From the NCBI GenBank assembly GCA_903822185.1, contig CAIJOA010000045.1, positions 22,083 through 86,082 of the forward strand: a stretch of DNA of 64,000 nt, written 5' to 3'. The notes beneath the pieces are model-generated. The model made no database searches. It was not told the origin of the DNA and saw only the letters and a list, made by a program, of their open reading frames with translations. Position 1 is the first letter of the stretch. The number at the start of each line of letters is the position of its first letter. The position numbers were made by a program, and so were the translations under genes. This DNA comes from an uncultured Rhodospirillales bacterium (GTDB lineage Bacteria > Pseudomonadota > Alphaproteobacteria > ATCC43930 > CGMCC-115725). Of this stretch, positions 24,890 through 34,203 are shown in pieces.

Positions 24890-25006
24890 TCGCCGTCAGC
24901 CGTTGAATACGCGGCGCGACCACGGGCGTGGCCTCATGCTGTGCCGCGATCTGAATAAAATCCCGCACCGAACGTTGATGCAGGACGTCTGCCTAGGAGA
25001 TCGACC

Positions 25007-27031
25007 ATGTTCGCCCCCCGGTTCCTGTTCCGCACCGTCGCATTGAGCGCCGCCATGCTGCCGCTTTGGGCGGGGGCTGCGATCGCCGACCCGCCGGATC
25101 GGGTCGGGCGGTTGAGCGTGATCGAAGGCAATGTCTCGATCCATTCGGCCGGCGACGATCAATGGCAGCCGGCGGGCCCTAATTACCCCATCAGCACTGG
25201 CGATACGGTGTGGGTCGAACCCGGTTCGCGCGCCGAGATCGAAGTCGGCGGCACCGCCTTGCGGCTCGACCAAGAAACCGAGGCCGATATTTTGCGGCTC
25301 GAAGATAATGCGACGGTGCTGCGGGTCGATGAAGGTGCGGCCAATCTGCGCGTCTATGCCTTGCCGCCCGGCGGCCTCACAGTGCTGACGCCGAACGGTC
25401 AACTGAGCGTCAACGCATTGGGCAGTTATTACGTCGCTGCCACCGCATCGCGCCCCGGCACGCCGCCGGATCGTATCGAAACCGCGGTGCTGCAAGGCGC
25501 CGCACGTTTCAACGGACCGCGCGGGACGATGGATCTTCGCCCGGGCGAAAGTGCGATCAGCGTCGGCGGCAACGTCTCGCTCGCCGGCATCGCCCAGACG
25601 CCGATCAATGATTGGGGCTATGCCCGCGATCGTCAGGCCGCTTCGCAGCAAGCCGTTCAATATGTATCGCCGGAAACCACCGGCTATCAGGATCTCGACG
25701 CCAATGGGCGCTGGGGTAATGACCCTGAGTATGGGACGGTCTGGTACCCAACCACGGTTGCCGCCGACTGGGCGCCGTATCGTTATGGCCATTGGGCGTT
25801 CGTGCGGCCTTGGGGCTGGACCTGGATCGATGACGCGTCTTGGGGCTTTGCACCGTTCCATTACGGCCGCTGGGTCCAGATCGGGCCGCGTTGGGCATGG
25901 TGGCCGGGCGAGCGCGTCGCGCGGCCGGTCTATGCGCCGGCGCTGGTCGTCTTCCTCGGCGGCATCGGCAGCGGTCCATCGGTCGGCTGGATTCCGCTGG
26001 CGCCGCGCGAGCCCTTCCGTCCCTATTTCACCGCCAGCGCCAATTACGAGCGCAACGTCAATCGTTCGTCCGGCGCACGGGGTGACTTCAGTGCCGCCAA
26101 CGCCAATGCGAATGGCAGCAGCTTCCGCAATCGCGGTGCCGTGACGGTCGTGCCGAATGCGGCCTTCACCCGCGCCCAGCCGGTGCAGCGCGCCGCCGTG
26201 GCCGTGGACAGCAATCAGGTTTCGCAAGCCCGCGTCGCACCGGCCGCCGTGTCGCAGCTTCGTCCCGAACGCCCGGAACGCAGCGCCGGACCGGGCAATG
26301 GCGGAGCGGGAAATAGTGGGCCGGGCAATAACGGCGGAGCACGTCCGCAGTTCGTCCCGAATCAAAACGGCAACGCGCCGGCCAATGGGCGCGAGCAGCA
26401 AGGCGGTTTCCGCGGCAACGAGCAGCAACGGTCCATCGCGCCGCAATCGCCATCGCCGCAAGCGGCACCCAACAACGCGCCCGCACCGTTCGAGCGCCGG
26501 ACACCGGATGCCGCACGCCCGCAGCAAGCGCCTGCCGCGGCACCACAGGTCCAAGCCGCACCGAACGCTGCCGCGCCGAATCCCGAACCGCGCCGCTTCG
26601 AGCAGCGGAACGATCCGGCCCGCCAGCCACAAGCGGATGCCCCGCCGCGCAACGTGCAGCCGAACCAAGCTGCGCCGTCACCGTTTGAACGCCGGGCGCC
26701 CGACGCGGCACAACAACAGCCGGCTGCCGCGCAGGCTGCGCCCAATGCCGAGCAGCAGCGCCGCTTCGAGCGCCCGCCCCAAAGCGAGCCGGCCCGGCAA
26801 CCGCCAACACAACCACAAGCAGAGGCGCCGCGCCCGCAACGTCAGGAACGGCCGCCGGAAGCACGGCAGCCCGAGCGCCCGGCGGCACAGCCGCAGCAAG
26901 CTGCGCCGGCGCGTCAGGCCCCGCCGGCACGGGAAGAACGTCGCGAAGAACGCAAGGATCCGCCGCCACCAGCGGCGGCAGCTCCTGCCTCACCCCCGAG
27001 CGACCCGCGTCGGCCGCCCAACGGCGGCTGA
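25007..27031 (+). CDS. FecR-domain/DUF6600 envelope protein with Pro/Gln/Ala-rich tail
   Basis: 674 residues. Signal peptide (AAMLPLWAGAAIADPP), a FecR-like domain at about 30-160 (RLSVIEGNVSIHS, ISTGDTVWVEPGSRAEIEVG), then a Trp-rich DUF6600 region at about 235-340 with PYRYGHWAFVRPWGWTWIDD and WGFAPFHYGRWVQIGPRWAWWPG. From about 400 it is low-complexity Pro/Gln/Ala/Arg, with two copies of a PFERRxPDAA unit about 65 residues apart. No catalytic motif. It is probably a surface or periplasmic structural protein; function unknown. Several long overlapping frames here are shadows of the biased composition. Confidence 0.85.
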   Translation: MFAPRFLFRTVALSAAMLPLWAGAAIADPPDRVGRLSVIEGNVSIHSAGDDQWQPAGPNYPISTGDTVWVEPGSRAEIEVGGTALRLDQETEADILRLEDNATVLRVDEGAANLRVYALPPGGLTVLTPNGQLSVNALGSYYVAATASRPGTPPDRIETAVLQGAARFNGPRGTMDLRPGESAISVGGNVSLAGIAQTPINDWGYARDRQAASQQAVQYVSPETTGYQDLDANGRWGNDPEYGTVWYPTTVAADWAPYRYGHWAFVRPWGWTWIDDASWGFAPFHYGRWVQIGPRWAWWPGERVARPVYAPALVVFLGGIGSGPSVGWIPLAPREPFRPYFTASANYERNVNRSSGARGDFSAANANANGSSFRNRGAVTVVPNAAFTRAQPVQRAAVAVDSNQVSQARVAPAAVSQLRPERPERSAGPGNGGAGNSGPGNNGGARPQFVPNQNGNAPANGREQQGGFRGNEQQRSIAPQSPSPQAAPNNAPAPFERRTPDAARPQQAPAAAPQVQAAPNAAAPNPEPRRFEQRNDPARQPQADAPPRNVQPNQAAPSPFERRAPDAAQQQPAAAQAAPNAEQQRRFERPPQSEPARQPPTQPQAEAPRPQRQERPPEARQPERPAAQPQQAAPARQAPPAREERREERKDPPPPAAAAPASPPSDPRRPPNGG

Positions 27032-27038
27032 CGGATCG

Positions 27039-27476
27039 TTAGGCGGGAAGGTTCGACGTGCAGTGCGGGCAGCGCGTCGCTTCGACGGCGATGGGGGATT
27101 TGCAGTAAGTGCATTCCTTCGTCGGCTTCGCCGGCGCTTCGACCTTTTTAGGCATAAAGCGATTGACCTGCCGTACCAGCAGATAAACGGCGAATGCAAC
27201 GATGACGAAATCGAGAATGTTATTGATAAAGAGGCCGTAATTGATCGTCGCGGCGCCCGCGGCTTTGGCCTCGGTCAGCGACTCGTAATGCTTGGGCGAC
27301 AGATTGATGAACAGGTTGGAGAAATCGACCCGGCCCAGGACGACGCCCAGCGGCGGCATCAGGACGTCGTTCACCAGCGACGTGACGATCTTGCCGAACG
27401 CGGCACCGATGATGATACCGACGGCCAGATCGACGACGTTGCCGCGCATCGCGAAATCACGAAAATCTTTCCACAT
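27039..27476 (-). CDS. mscL: Large-conductance mechanosensitive channel with C-terminal zinc ribbon
   Basis: 145 residues from the ATG at 27476, with AAGGGGG seven bases upstream. MscL N-terminal helix and first membrane segment ([27 protein letters not shown]), second membrane segment ([18 protein letters not shown]). After the normal end there is a linker and two CxxC pairs (CTYCKS and CPHCTS), a predicted zinc ribbon. It opens under membrane tension to release solutes. The ribbon is known in some alphaproteobacterial and cyanobacterial MscLs. It ends seven bases from the FecR gene, convergent. Confidence 0.93.
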   Translation of the reverse strand: MWKDFRDFAMRGNVVDLAVGIIIGAAFGKIVTSLVNDVLMPPLGVVLGRVDFSNLFINLSPKHYESLTEAKAAGAATINYGLFINNILDFVIVAFAVYLLVRQVNRFMPKKVEAPAKPTKECTYCKSPIAVEATRCPHCTSNLPA

Positions 27477-27709
27477 GAATGCCCCCTTTTGTAACGACGC
27501 GCGCGGGACTATAGCACCGCCCACGCGTGAAACTGAGCCCCTGTCGGCGGCGTCCAATCGGCTCAGACCTCTTGCCAACAAATAGGAAGGCAAGCCTTTT
27601 CAAGTGCTTGGCACCAAAGTAGTGGCCGGATTTTTCCGGTCGCGGCCTTTGTTGCAGTGCGGCAAGGAAAGGTCTAAAGACGGCGCCGTTTTGCTTCGGG
27701 AGTGCCGGC

Positions 27710-29605
27710 ATGGCGCAAACCGCCAGCCCTGAGCATCACACCGATGGCCATACCGCTTCGCGGCGGCAATTGGTGTTGGGTGCTTTGGGCGTTGTCTATG
27801 GCGATATCGGTACGTCGCCGCTTTATACGATCAAGCAATGCTTCAACGCATTGGGGGGGATCACGCCTCCCTCGATCTACGGCGTTCTGTCGCTGATCAC
27901 CTGGGCCTTGGTCTCGGTCGTGACGCTGAAATATGTCAGCGTGATCATGCGCGCCGACAACCGTGGCGAAGGCGGCACCTTGGCGCTGACGACCCTGGCG
28001 TTGCGTGTATCGCGGCCCGGCACAAAATTTCATTGGTGGATTCTGGCGGCCGGCTTGCTGGGGGCCTCCCTATTTTACGGTGACGGCGTCATCACGCCGG
28101 CGATTTCGGTTTTGAGCGCGGTCGAAGGTTTGAAGATCGCGACACCGGCGTTCGAGCCTTTCGTCATTCCGCTGACGATCGCGATCATCGTCGTCCTGTT
28201 CATGGTGCAAAATCGCGGTACCGGCAGGGTTGGCGGTTACTTCGGGCCGGTCACAGCGTTGTGGTTTCTCACCATCGGCCTCTTGGGCGCCATCGAGATC
28301 GTGCGCGAGCCGGAGATTCTGCTGGCGCTTAATCCCTGGTACGGCCTGAAGCTGCTGCTGCACGATCCGCTGAAAGGCTTTGCCCTGATGGGTGCGGTCG
28401 TCCTGGCCGTCACCGGCGCCGAAGCGCTCTATGCCGATATGGGTCACTTTGGCCGCGCGCCTATTCGCTTCGCTTGGCTGTCTTTCGTTTTCCCGGCGCT
28501 GCTGTTGAATTATTTCGGCCAAGGCGCGCTGCTGCTGCACGATCATGCCGCGATCGAAAACCCATTCTTCCTGCTGGTTCCCGATTGGGGACTTTATCCG
28601 ATGGTCGCGCTGGCTGCCGCAGCCACCGTAATCGCGTCGCAAGCCGTTATCACGGGTGCTTTTTCGATGACACGGCAAGCCGTGCTGCTGGGCTATCTGC
28701 CGCGCTTTGAAATTCGTCATACCTCGGAAACCGCGATCGGCCAGATCTATGTGCCCAAGATCAACTGGTTCCTGCTGGTGGCGGTCGTCGCATTGGTGCT
28801 CGGCTTCCGCACCTCGGACAATCTGGGTTCGGCTTACGGCATCGCTGTTACCGGCACGATGTCGATCGATACCATCCTCGCCCTGATCTACATGATCGGT
28901 GTCGCCGGCTGGAATCGGCTCGGCGCCGTCCTGATCTTCGGTTTTTTCCTGACCATCGATCTTGCCTTTTTCTCGGCGAATCTGTTGAAGATCGAGGATG
29001 GCGGCTGGTTCCCCCTGACCATCGCCGCGGTCGCCTTTACGTTGATGGTGACATGGCTGCGCGGCCGTGAAGCATTGTTGGCCGAACGTTGGCGCGAGGC
29101 TTTGCCGCTCGATAACTTCCTGGCGACGATCAAACCCGACCGGCCGCCGCGCGTCCCCGGCACCGCCGTCTTCATGGTGCCGAATGACCGCATCGTTCCG
29201 ACCGCCTTGCTGCACAACCTAAAACACAACAAGGTTTTGCACGAGCGCGTCGTGTTGATGAAAGTCGAGACGATCGACATTCCGCATGTGCCGGAAGATC
29301 AGCGCATCGAGATCAAACATCTCGAGCATAATTTCCACACCGTCACCGTCAGCTACGGCTTCATGGACGAGCCGAATATCCCGCGCGCGCTGGCGCAGTT
29401 GCGGCTGATGCAGTTCCGCTTCAACCTGCTGGAAACATCCTTCTTCGTCGGCCGCGAGAAAGTCGTGATCGGTAAGGAAGGTGGCTTGTGGACTTGGCGG
29501 AAACGGCTTTTCATCATCATGCACCGCACGATGATGAGCGCGACCGAGTATTTCCGCATTCCGACCAATCGCGTGGTGGAACTCGGCGGCCAAGTCGAAA
29601 TTTAA
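27710..29605 (+). CDS. kup: KUP family potassium uptake transporter
   Basis: 631 residues, normal for the family. About twelve membrane helices; the N-terminus holds LGVVYGDIGTSPLYTIKQCF (the first signature), GDGVITPAISVLSAVEGL, and GGWFPLTI near the end of the membrane part. The C-terminal cytoplasmic domain (about 470-631) contains VVLMKVETIDIPHVPEDQR and YFRIPTNRVVELGGQVEI. It imports K+ with H+. The ATG at 27710 has GGGAG eight bases upstream. A hairpin at 29612-29627 follows. Confidence 0.96.
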   Translation: MAQTASPEHHTDGHTASRRQLVLGALGVVYGDIGTSPLYTIKQCFNALGGITPPSIYGVLSLITWALVSVVTLKYVSVIMRADNRGEGGTLALTTLALRVSRPGTKFHWWILAAGLLGASLFYGDGVITPAISVLSAVEGLKIATPAFEPFVIPLTIAIIVVLFMVQNRGTGRVGGYFGPVTALWFLTIGLLGAIEIVREPEILLALNPWYGLKLLLHDPLKGFALMGAVVLAVTGAEALYADMGHFGRAPIRFAWLSFVFPALLLNYFGQGALLLHDHAAIENPFFLLVPDWGLYPMVALAAAATVIASQAVITGAFSMTRQAVLLGYLPRFEIRHTSETAIGQIYVPKINWFLLVAVVALVLGFRTSDNLGSAYGIAVTGTMSIDTILALIYMIGVAGWNRLGAVLIFGFFLTIDLAFFSANLLKIEDGGWFPLTIAAVAFTLMVTWLRGREALLAERWREALPLDNFLATIKPDRPPRVPGTAVFMVPNDRIVPTALLHNLKHNKVLHERVVLMKVETIDIPHVPEDQRIEIKHLEHNFHTVTVSYGFMDEPNIPRALAQLRLMQFRFNLLETSFFVGREKVVIGKEGGLWTWRKRLFIIMHRTMMSATEYFRIPTNRVVELGGQVEI

Positions 29606-29611
29606 GAAGAA

Positions 29612-29627
29612 GTCGCCGTTAGGCGAC
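29612..29627. terminator. Short hairpin at the kup / PAS_5 convergence
   Basis: GTCGCC and GGCGAC enclose GTTA, seven bases past the kup stop and overlapping the last codons of the gene on the opposite strand. No T-run, so its terminator role is weakly supported. Confidence 0.3.
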
Positions 29628-30188
29628 GTGCGCCGGCTGCAATTCTTTCCACGACGCCGGCGTGCTGAGCGGCAGCACTTCACGCTTGCCGGCGGAATGA
29701 ACGCCTTCCTTATCCAACGTGCGGAGTTGCGGCGGGAAGACATCGTCGGACTGATGCGACATGCCGACCAGCACCATCGATGGCTGGCCTTCGCCGGTCG
29801 CGAGCGGCAAGACGAGATGACGCATTTCGAGCCGGCCTTTAGCGCCGTACCGGAAATTGCTTTCACCATAGATCGGCGCCGCTTCGGCATTTGCCTGCCG
29901 CAATAGCTTGCCGAGATGTTCGAGATAATCGCTCTTCGGTAGATCGGCGAGCCACTGTCCGGTCGGATCGTAACCCAGACGCTTCACCAGGATCGTGCCG
30001 ACCAGACGAAAGCGAATGCGATTACCCTGATCCGCGAGTTCGCAGATCATCAGATGCGGCAAGAGCTTCGGTCCCATTTCGATCGGATCGATCTCGCGCC
30101 GTGTCGGCCTGGCACGCCCGCCCCGCTTCTTGTCCCAATAGCGGAACAGCGGGCCGAGAGTCGTTTGATTATAGACGTCGATAGGCAT
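29619..30188 (-). CDS. PAS_5 domain protein
   Basis: 189 residues. It begins around LFRYWDKKRGGRARPTRREIDP and continues with LLPHLMICEL, IRFRLVGT and YDPTGQWLADL, the pattern of the PAS_5 family that is abundant in alphaproteobacteria, usually as a stand-alone sensor-like domain. No output domain is attached. A CtrA-type half site lies about 50 bases upstream of its start. Downstream of the histidine-kinase gene on the same strand only by position; separate expression seems likely. Confidence 0.8.
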   Translation of the reverse strand: MPIDVYNQTTLGPLFRYWDKKRGGRARPTRREIDPIEMGPKLLPHLMICELADQGNRIRFRLVGTILVKRLGYDPTGQWLADLPKSDYLEHLGKLLRQANAEAAPIYGESNFRYGAKGRLEMRHLVLPLATGEGQPSMVLVGMSHQSDDVFPPQLRTLDKEGVHSAGKREVLPLSTPASWKELQPAHVA

Positions 30189-30237
30189 CAGCCGGATGTA
30201 TCCTGTCTTTACCGGTTGATCCCACTTCGCGCCTTTT

Positions 30238-30245
30238 ATGGTTAA
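30238..30245 (-). promoter_or_regulatory. CtrA half-site-like motif upstream of the PAS_5 gene
   Basis: Reads TTAACCAT on the minus strand, the half-site of the alphaproteobacterial cell-cycle regulator CtrA, 50-57 bases upstream of the PAS_5 start. An eight-base match by chance is quite possible. Confidence 0.25.
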
Positions 30246-30360
30246 TTAATCACTAACGTTCGAGACGCCGTCGGAACGATGGTTTCTAGGCTTTTGAAAT
30301 CGTTGAAAGTCGGGCCCGCCACACGGCGTTAACGTCCCGGTAACTTTGTCGAAATTGTGT

Positions 30361-32664
30361 TCAGTTCCCCGCCGATTCGCCTTCAGCGAACGGCCAGAAA
30401 TCTTGCGCGCCGCTATCGGGCCGCATCACGCGCATCGCTGGCAGCCAAGCGGTCGCGACCGTGCCGATGCCGACTTCGCTTTCGATCGTCAAACGGCCGC
30501 CATGCATTTCGATCATCGATTTCGTCAGCGGCAAGCCAAGACCGCTGCCTTCGTATTTGCGCGAGAGATGGCTGTCGATTTGGCCGAAGGGCCGCATCGC
30601 CGTGCCGATATCTTCGGGCGCGATGCCGATGCCGCTATCCGCGACCGCGATGCTGACTTCGCCATCGTCATGCGAGGCGACACGCAACGCGACACGGCCA
30701 CCGCTGGGCGTAAACTTCACCGCATTGGATAGAAGATTGAGCAAGATTTGCTTCATGCGTCGCGCATCGCACAGCAGATAAGGCATATCGCGCGGTATCT
30801 CGACTGCGAGTTCGACGCCCGCTTCTTCGGCACGATCGCGCATCAAACGGCGCGATGATTCAGCGATCACCGCGATATCGACGGTGTCTTCGTTGAGTTC
30901 GACCTTGCCGAATTCGACCTTCGAGATGTCGAGCAGATCGTTGATGAGATTCAACAGATGTTGGCCGCTATCACGGATATCCGCGGCGTATTCGCCATAG
31001 CGTGCATCACCCAGCGCGCCGAAGACTTGGCCTTGCAGAATTTCGGCAAAGCCGATGATGGCGTTGAGCGGCGTCCGCAACTCGTGGCTCATATTGGCGA
31101 GAAATTCGGTCTTCGTCCGGCTTGCCATTTCCGCTTCTTCTTTGGCGCGGCGCAGATCGGCTTCGACGCTTTTGCGGTCGGTAATATCGACATAGGTCGC
31201 GACGAACCCGCCATCGGGCATCGGGCTCAAGCGGCGCTCGATCACATGACCGTCTTCGCGGAACAATTCCTCGATCGGCGCCATCGCGCGCAAAGCGGCC
31301 AACCGTTCATCGACCAGTTGAGTCGGATCGCCGGGGCCGTAGGTGCCGAGCTTTGCCTGAATCAACATCAATTCGGCGACCGGCATGCCGACATTCAGTA
31401 GCGCGGGCGCAAGGCCCACCGTCTCGCAGAGCTGATCGTTCCACAGCTTTACGTTCAGCCGCTCGTCGAGCACCAAGAGCCCTTGGCGCATGTTCTCGAG
31501 CGTTGCGCCAAGCAGACGCGATTTATCGGCCAGTTCGCGTTCGCGACGTTTGATCGCCGTGATGTCGGTTTGAATGACGACGCTGCCGCCGTCATTGGTG
31601 CGCTTCTCGCTGACCTGAAACCAGCGCGACCCAAGACGGCTTTCGCCGACGCCGGAATTACCGGGTTGAAAACGGGTTTCGAGCTTTACCGCCACCGGCC
31701 TGACTGCACCGCGATCCTCGCTGGCAGCACAGAGATCGGCGAGCGGCGTGCCGCTGATCAGCCACGGCGCAATCGCCTCGTTAACATCGCGATAGCGGTT
31801 GTTGCACAGGACGAGCCGGTCATCGGCGTCGAGCAGCATGAAACATTCGGGCATGGCTTCGATCGCGTCGATCAGATGGCCTTGCGCGGTCACGGCATGA
31901 TGTTCCGCACGCATCAGCGAGGTCACGTCGCGGCCGATGCCGCGATAGCCGACGAATGCGCCGTGTGCCGCGAAGATCGGCAACCCGGAGAGCGACAAAT
32001 GATGGGTAACGCCATCGCGATCCTGGTGCGCGATGCGGATATCACGGAAAGGCAACCGCGCTTCGAGCAGATCAGTGACGGATCGCAACGCGTCGCGCAT
32101 TTGCGCGTCGGTCGCGAAATCGACCAAACGCCGGCCAGCGAAATCTTCCCCCGCTTCCGACATCGGCAGCTGCGCGCTGTCCGACATCGAGATGAAACTC
32201 AGATCGGCGCCCATTTCCCAGAACCAGTCGGCGGCAGCCTCGGCATAGTCGCGCAACCGTTGTTCGCCGGCACGGTGCTGTGACGCCGCTTCGGTTTCAA
32301 CCAGCAGGAATTGGCGTTGTCCGGTTTCGGTGGAATCAATCGGTGAGGCAACGATATCAAGGCAACGTACACCGGCGCCGGTATGAACCTGCAGCGCCGA
32401 GCGCACCGTCTCGCCGCTCATCAAATGGGCGAGCAGCGCCATGCCCTCGGCGGGATCGACGAAATGGTTGAGGAAGGCGCTGAGCCCGTCCGTCGTTGAG
32501 GGGGCCGCGAAGTTCGAAACCGCCGCCGGGTTTTGCAGCACGATATGGCCGTCAGCACGAAACACCGTGGTCATCACGGAGTCCGCAAAATAGCCCGTTT
32601 CGCGCGCGGATTGCTCCGGCATCGCGATGGCAAAATTCTCGATCCCCGAACTTGGTGAAGTCAC
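30361..32664 (-). CDS. Cytoplasmic multi-PAS sensor histidine kinase
   Basis: 767 residues from a GTG with AGGAGG ten bases upstream. No membrane segments. PAS-like units at about 20-125, 130-250, 262-372 and 385-498 (the last a PAS_7 type with YVDITDRKSVEADLRRAKEEA). HisKA follows with phospho-acceptor His527 in SHELRTPLNAIIGF. The ATPase domain has its N box at NLLSNAVKFT (643-652), G1 DSGIGI (677-682) and G2 GSGLGL (706-711). No receiver domain and no response regulator next to it, so the partner is unknown. It lies downstream of the his operon and HIT gene on the same strand. Confidence 0.92.
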   Translation of the reverse strand: MTSPSSGIENFAIAMPEQSARETGYFADSVMTTVFRADGHIVLQNPAAVSNFAAPSTTDGLSAFLNHFVDPAEGMALLAHLMSGETVRSALQVHTGAGVRCLDIVASPIDSTETGQRQFLLVETEAASQHRAGEQRLRDYAEAAADWFWEMGADLSFISMSDSAQLPMSEAGEDFAGRRLVDFATDAQMRDALRSVTDLLEARLPFRDIRIAHQDRDGVTHHLSLSGLPIFAAHGAFVGYRGIGRDVTSLMRAEHHAVTAQGHLIDAIEAMPECFMLLDADDRLVLCNNRYRDVNEAIAPWLISGTPLADLCAASEDRGAVRPVAVKLETRFQPGNSGVGESRLGSRWFQVSEKRTNDGGSVVIQTDITAIKRRERELADKSRLLGATLENMRQGLLVLDERLNVKLWNDQLCETVGLAPALLNVGMPVAELMLIQAKLGTYGPGDPTQLVDERLAALRAMAPIEELFREDGHVIERRLSPMPDGGFVATYVDITDRKSVEADLRRAKEEAEMASRTKTEFLANMSHELRTPLNAIIGFAEILQGQVFGALGDARYGEYAADIRDSGQHLLNLINDLLDISKVEFGKVELNEDTVDIAVIAESSRRLMRDRAEEAGVELAVEIPRDMPYLLCDARRMKQILLNLLSNAVKFTPSGGRVALRVASHDDGEVSIAVADSGIGIAPEDIGTAMRPFGQIDSHLSRKYEGSGLGLPLTKSMIEMHGGRLTIESEVGIGTVATAWLPAMRVMRPDSGAQDFWPFAEGESAGN

Positions 32665-32676
32665 CGCGTCGCATCC

Positions 32677-32700
32677 TCCTAGACAACTTAAAGTCTAGGA
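32677..32700. promoter_or_regulatory. Perfect 8-bp inverted repeat upstream of the histidine kinase
   Basis: TCCTAGAC (32677-32684) and GTCTAGGA (32693-32700) are separated by eight bases, in the 76-base gap between the HIT gene stop and the kinase GTG. The arm nearest the gene overlaps the AGGAGG ribosome-binding site, so it could act as an operator or a translational hairpin, or end the his transcript. Confidence 0.4.
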
Positions 32701-32740
32701 AGGCTGCGTTAACATTCTCCAAAACTGGGGTGGGTTTTGG

Positions 32741-33103
32741 TTAATCTTTCGGAAGCATCGCGCCGAGGCGCTTTTTGCCGAAGATGTGGACATGGAAGTG
32801 CGGCACTTCCTGATGTCCGTCATGACCGTGGTTCGCCAGAATGCGGTATCCGGTCTCGGCAACACCCTGGTCTCGGGCAACGTCGCCGACAGCCCGCACA
32901 AAACCGACGATTTCCGCAGCGGAGGCTTTCTCCGAAAAATCATCCATCGAGACGTAAGCGCCCTTCGGGATGACAAGGATATGCAGCGGCGCCTGCGGAT
33001 TGATGTCGTGGAAGGCGAGCGCATGCTCGTTTTCGAAGACTTTTTTGCAGGGAATCTCGCCCCGGAGGATGCGAGCGAAAATATTATTTTGATCGTAGGC
33101 CAT
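32741..33103 (-). CDS. HIT family nucleotide-binding hydrolase (HinT-like)
   Basis: 120 residues. The histidine triad HxHxH is complete in HFHVHIFGKKRLG, and the N-terminal IFARILRGEIPCKKVFEN is typical of HinT proteins, which hydrolyse purine nucleoside phosphoramidates. The ATG directly abuts the hisE stop, so it is the last gene of the his operon, as in several alphaproteobacteria. Confidence 0.95.
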   Translation of the reverse strand: MAYDQNNIFARILRGEIPCKKVFENEHALAFHDINPQAPLHILVIPKGAYVSMDDFSEKASAAEIVGFVRAVGDVARDQGVAETGYRILANHGHDGHQEVPHFHVHIFGKKRLGAMLPKD

Positions 33104-33445
33104 TCACGCTCCGTCTTTCCGGGACGCCTTTTCGGCGATGCCGGAGGTACCCATGCGCTTTTCCAGCGCCGTCCAGACATCCGCTGGCGCGACACCGGCA
33201 TCGGCCCAGAGCACCAGCAGGTGATAGAGCAGGTCCGCGCTTTCGCCGACGAGGCCATTGCCATCCATCGCCGCGATCACGGTTTCGACCGCTTCCTCGC
33301 CCAGTTTCTTCGCGATCCGGGCGCGGCCTTCACTGAAGAGTTTCGCGGTATAGGAAACCGCCGGATCGGCGCCACGCCGCGCCGCGATGGTGACGAAGAG
33401 GCGATCGATGATCGCGCCGTCGAGATCGCTCATCTTGTCGCTCAT
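33104..33445 (-). CDS. hisE: Phosphoribosyl-ATP pyrophosphatase
   Basis: 113 residues from the ATG at 33445, which overlaps the hisF stop by four bases; a second Met four codons later is possible. The MazG-like helical fold shows [29 protein letters not shown] and [18 protein letters not shown], with the acidic residues that bind Mg. It removes pyrophosphate from PR-ATP in the second step of histidine synthesis. The longer open frame to 33787 only overlaps hisF. Confidence 0.95.
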   Translation of the reverse strand: MSDKMSDLDGAIIDRLFVTIAARRGADPAVSYTAKLFSEGRARIAKKLGEEAVETVIAAMDGNGLVGESADLLYHLLVLWADAGVAPADVWTALEKRMGTSGIAEKASRKDGA

Positions 33446-34200
33446 AACCGCACCGGGATGCCAGCCTGGGCGAGATGCGCCTTGGCGTCGGCAATGCGGT
33501 AAGTGCCGAAATGGAAGATCGAGGCGGCCAGCACCGCCGTCGCGTGGCCGTCGCGGATACCATCGACGAGATGATCCAGCGTCCCGACACCGCCCGAGGC
33601 GATGACCGGAATGCGGATCGCATCGGCGACCTTTTGCGTCAGCGCGATATCGAAGCCCGATTTGGTACCGTCGCGATCCATCGAGGTCAGCAGAATTTCG
33701 CCCGCGCCCATTTCGGCCATGCGCTTTGCCCAGTCGATCGCATCGAGCCCCGTCGCCCGCCGGCCGCCATGGGTGAAGACTTCCCATTTGCCTGGCGCGG
33801 TCTGTTTCGCATCAATGGCGACAACGATGCACTGGCTGCCGAATTTTTCCGCCGCTTCGCGGACGAAATCGGGATTGGAAACGGCGGTCGTGTTGATCGA
33901 GGTTTTATCCGCGCCGGCGAGCAGCAGCTTACGGATATCGTCGGTGTTCCGGATGCCGCCGCCGACCGTCAGCGGCATGAAACATTCCTCGGCGGTGCGG
34001 CGAACCGCATCGTAGAGCGTCGAGCGGTCTTCGGCCGAGGCCGTGATGTCGAGAAAGCAAAGCTCGTCCGCGCCTTCGGCGTCATAGATGCGTGCCTGCG
34101 ACACCGGATCGCCGGCATCGATGAGATCGACGAAATTGACGCCTTTAACGACGCGTCCGTCTTTCACATCAAGGCAAGGGATGACGCGCATCTTCAACAT
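33442..34200 (-). CDS. hisF: Imidazole glycerol phosphate synthase cyclase subunit
   Basis: 252 residues, beta/alpha barrel. [19 protein letters not shown], with the first catalytic Asp, [14 protein letters not shown] and [16 protein letters not shown], with the second catalytic Asp, are all intact, as is [16 protein letters not shown]. Together with HisH it makes imidazole glycerol phosphate and AICAR. It starts three bases after hisA. Confidence 0.97.
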   Translation of the reverse strand: MLKMRVIPCLDVKDGRVVKGVNFVDLIDAGDPVSQARIYDAEGADELCFLDITASAEDRSTLYDAVRRTAEECFMPLTVGGGIRNTDDIRKLLLAGADKTSINTTAVSNPDFVREAAEKFGSQCIVVAIDAKQTAPGKWEVFTHGGRRATGLDAIDWAKRMAEMGAGEILLTSMDRDGTKSGFDIALTQKVADAIRIPVIASGGVGTLDHLVDGIRDGHATAVLAASIFHFGTYRIADAKAHLAQAGIPVRL

Positions 34201-34203
34201 GAT

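Noticed and set aside
24896..26668. A 590-codon open frame on the minus strand opposite the FecR/DUF6600 gene
   Set aside because: Arg/Gly-rich with no domain, no signal and no ribosome-binding site. The plus-strand gene has a signal peptide and recognisable domains, so this is a composition shadow.
26157..27494. A 445-codon plus-strand frame overlapping the FecR gene tail and mscL
   Set aside because: It crosses mscL on the other strand and reads as Arg/Pro/Ser low complexity, created by the repeated codons of the real gene.
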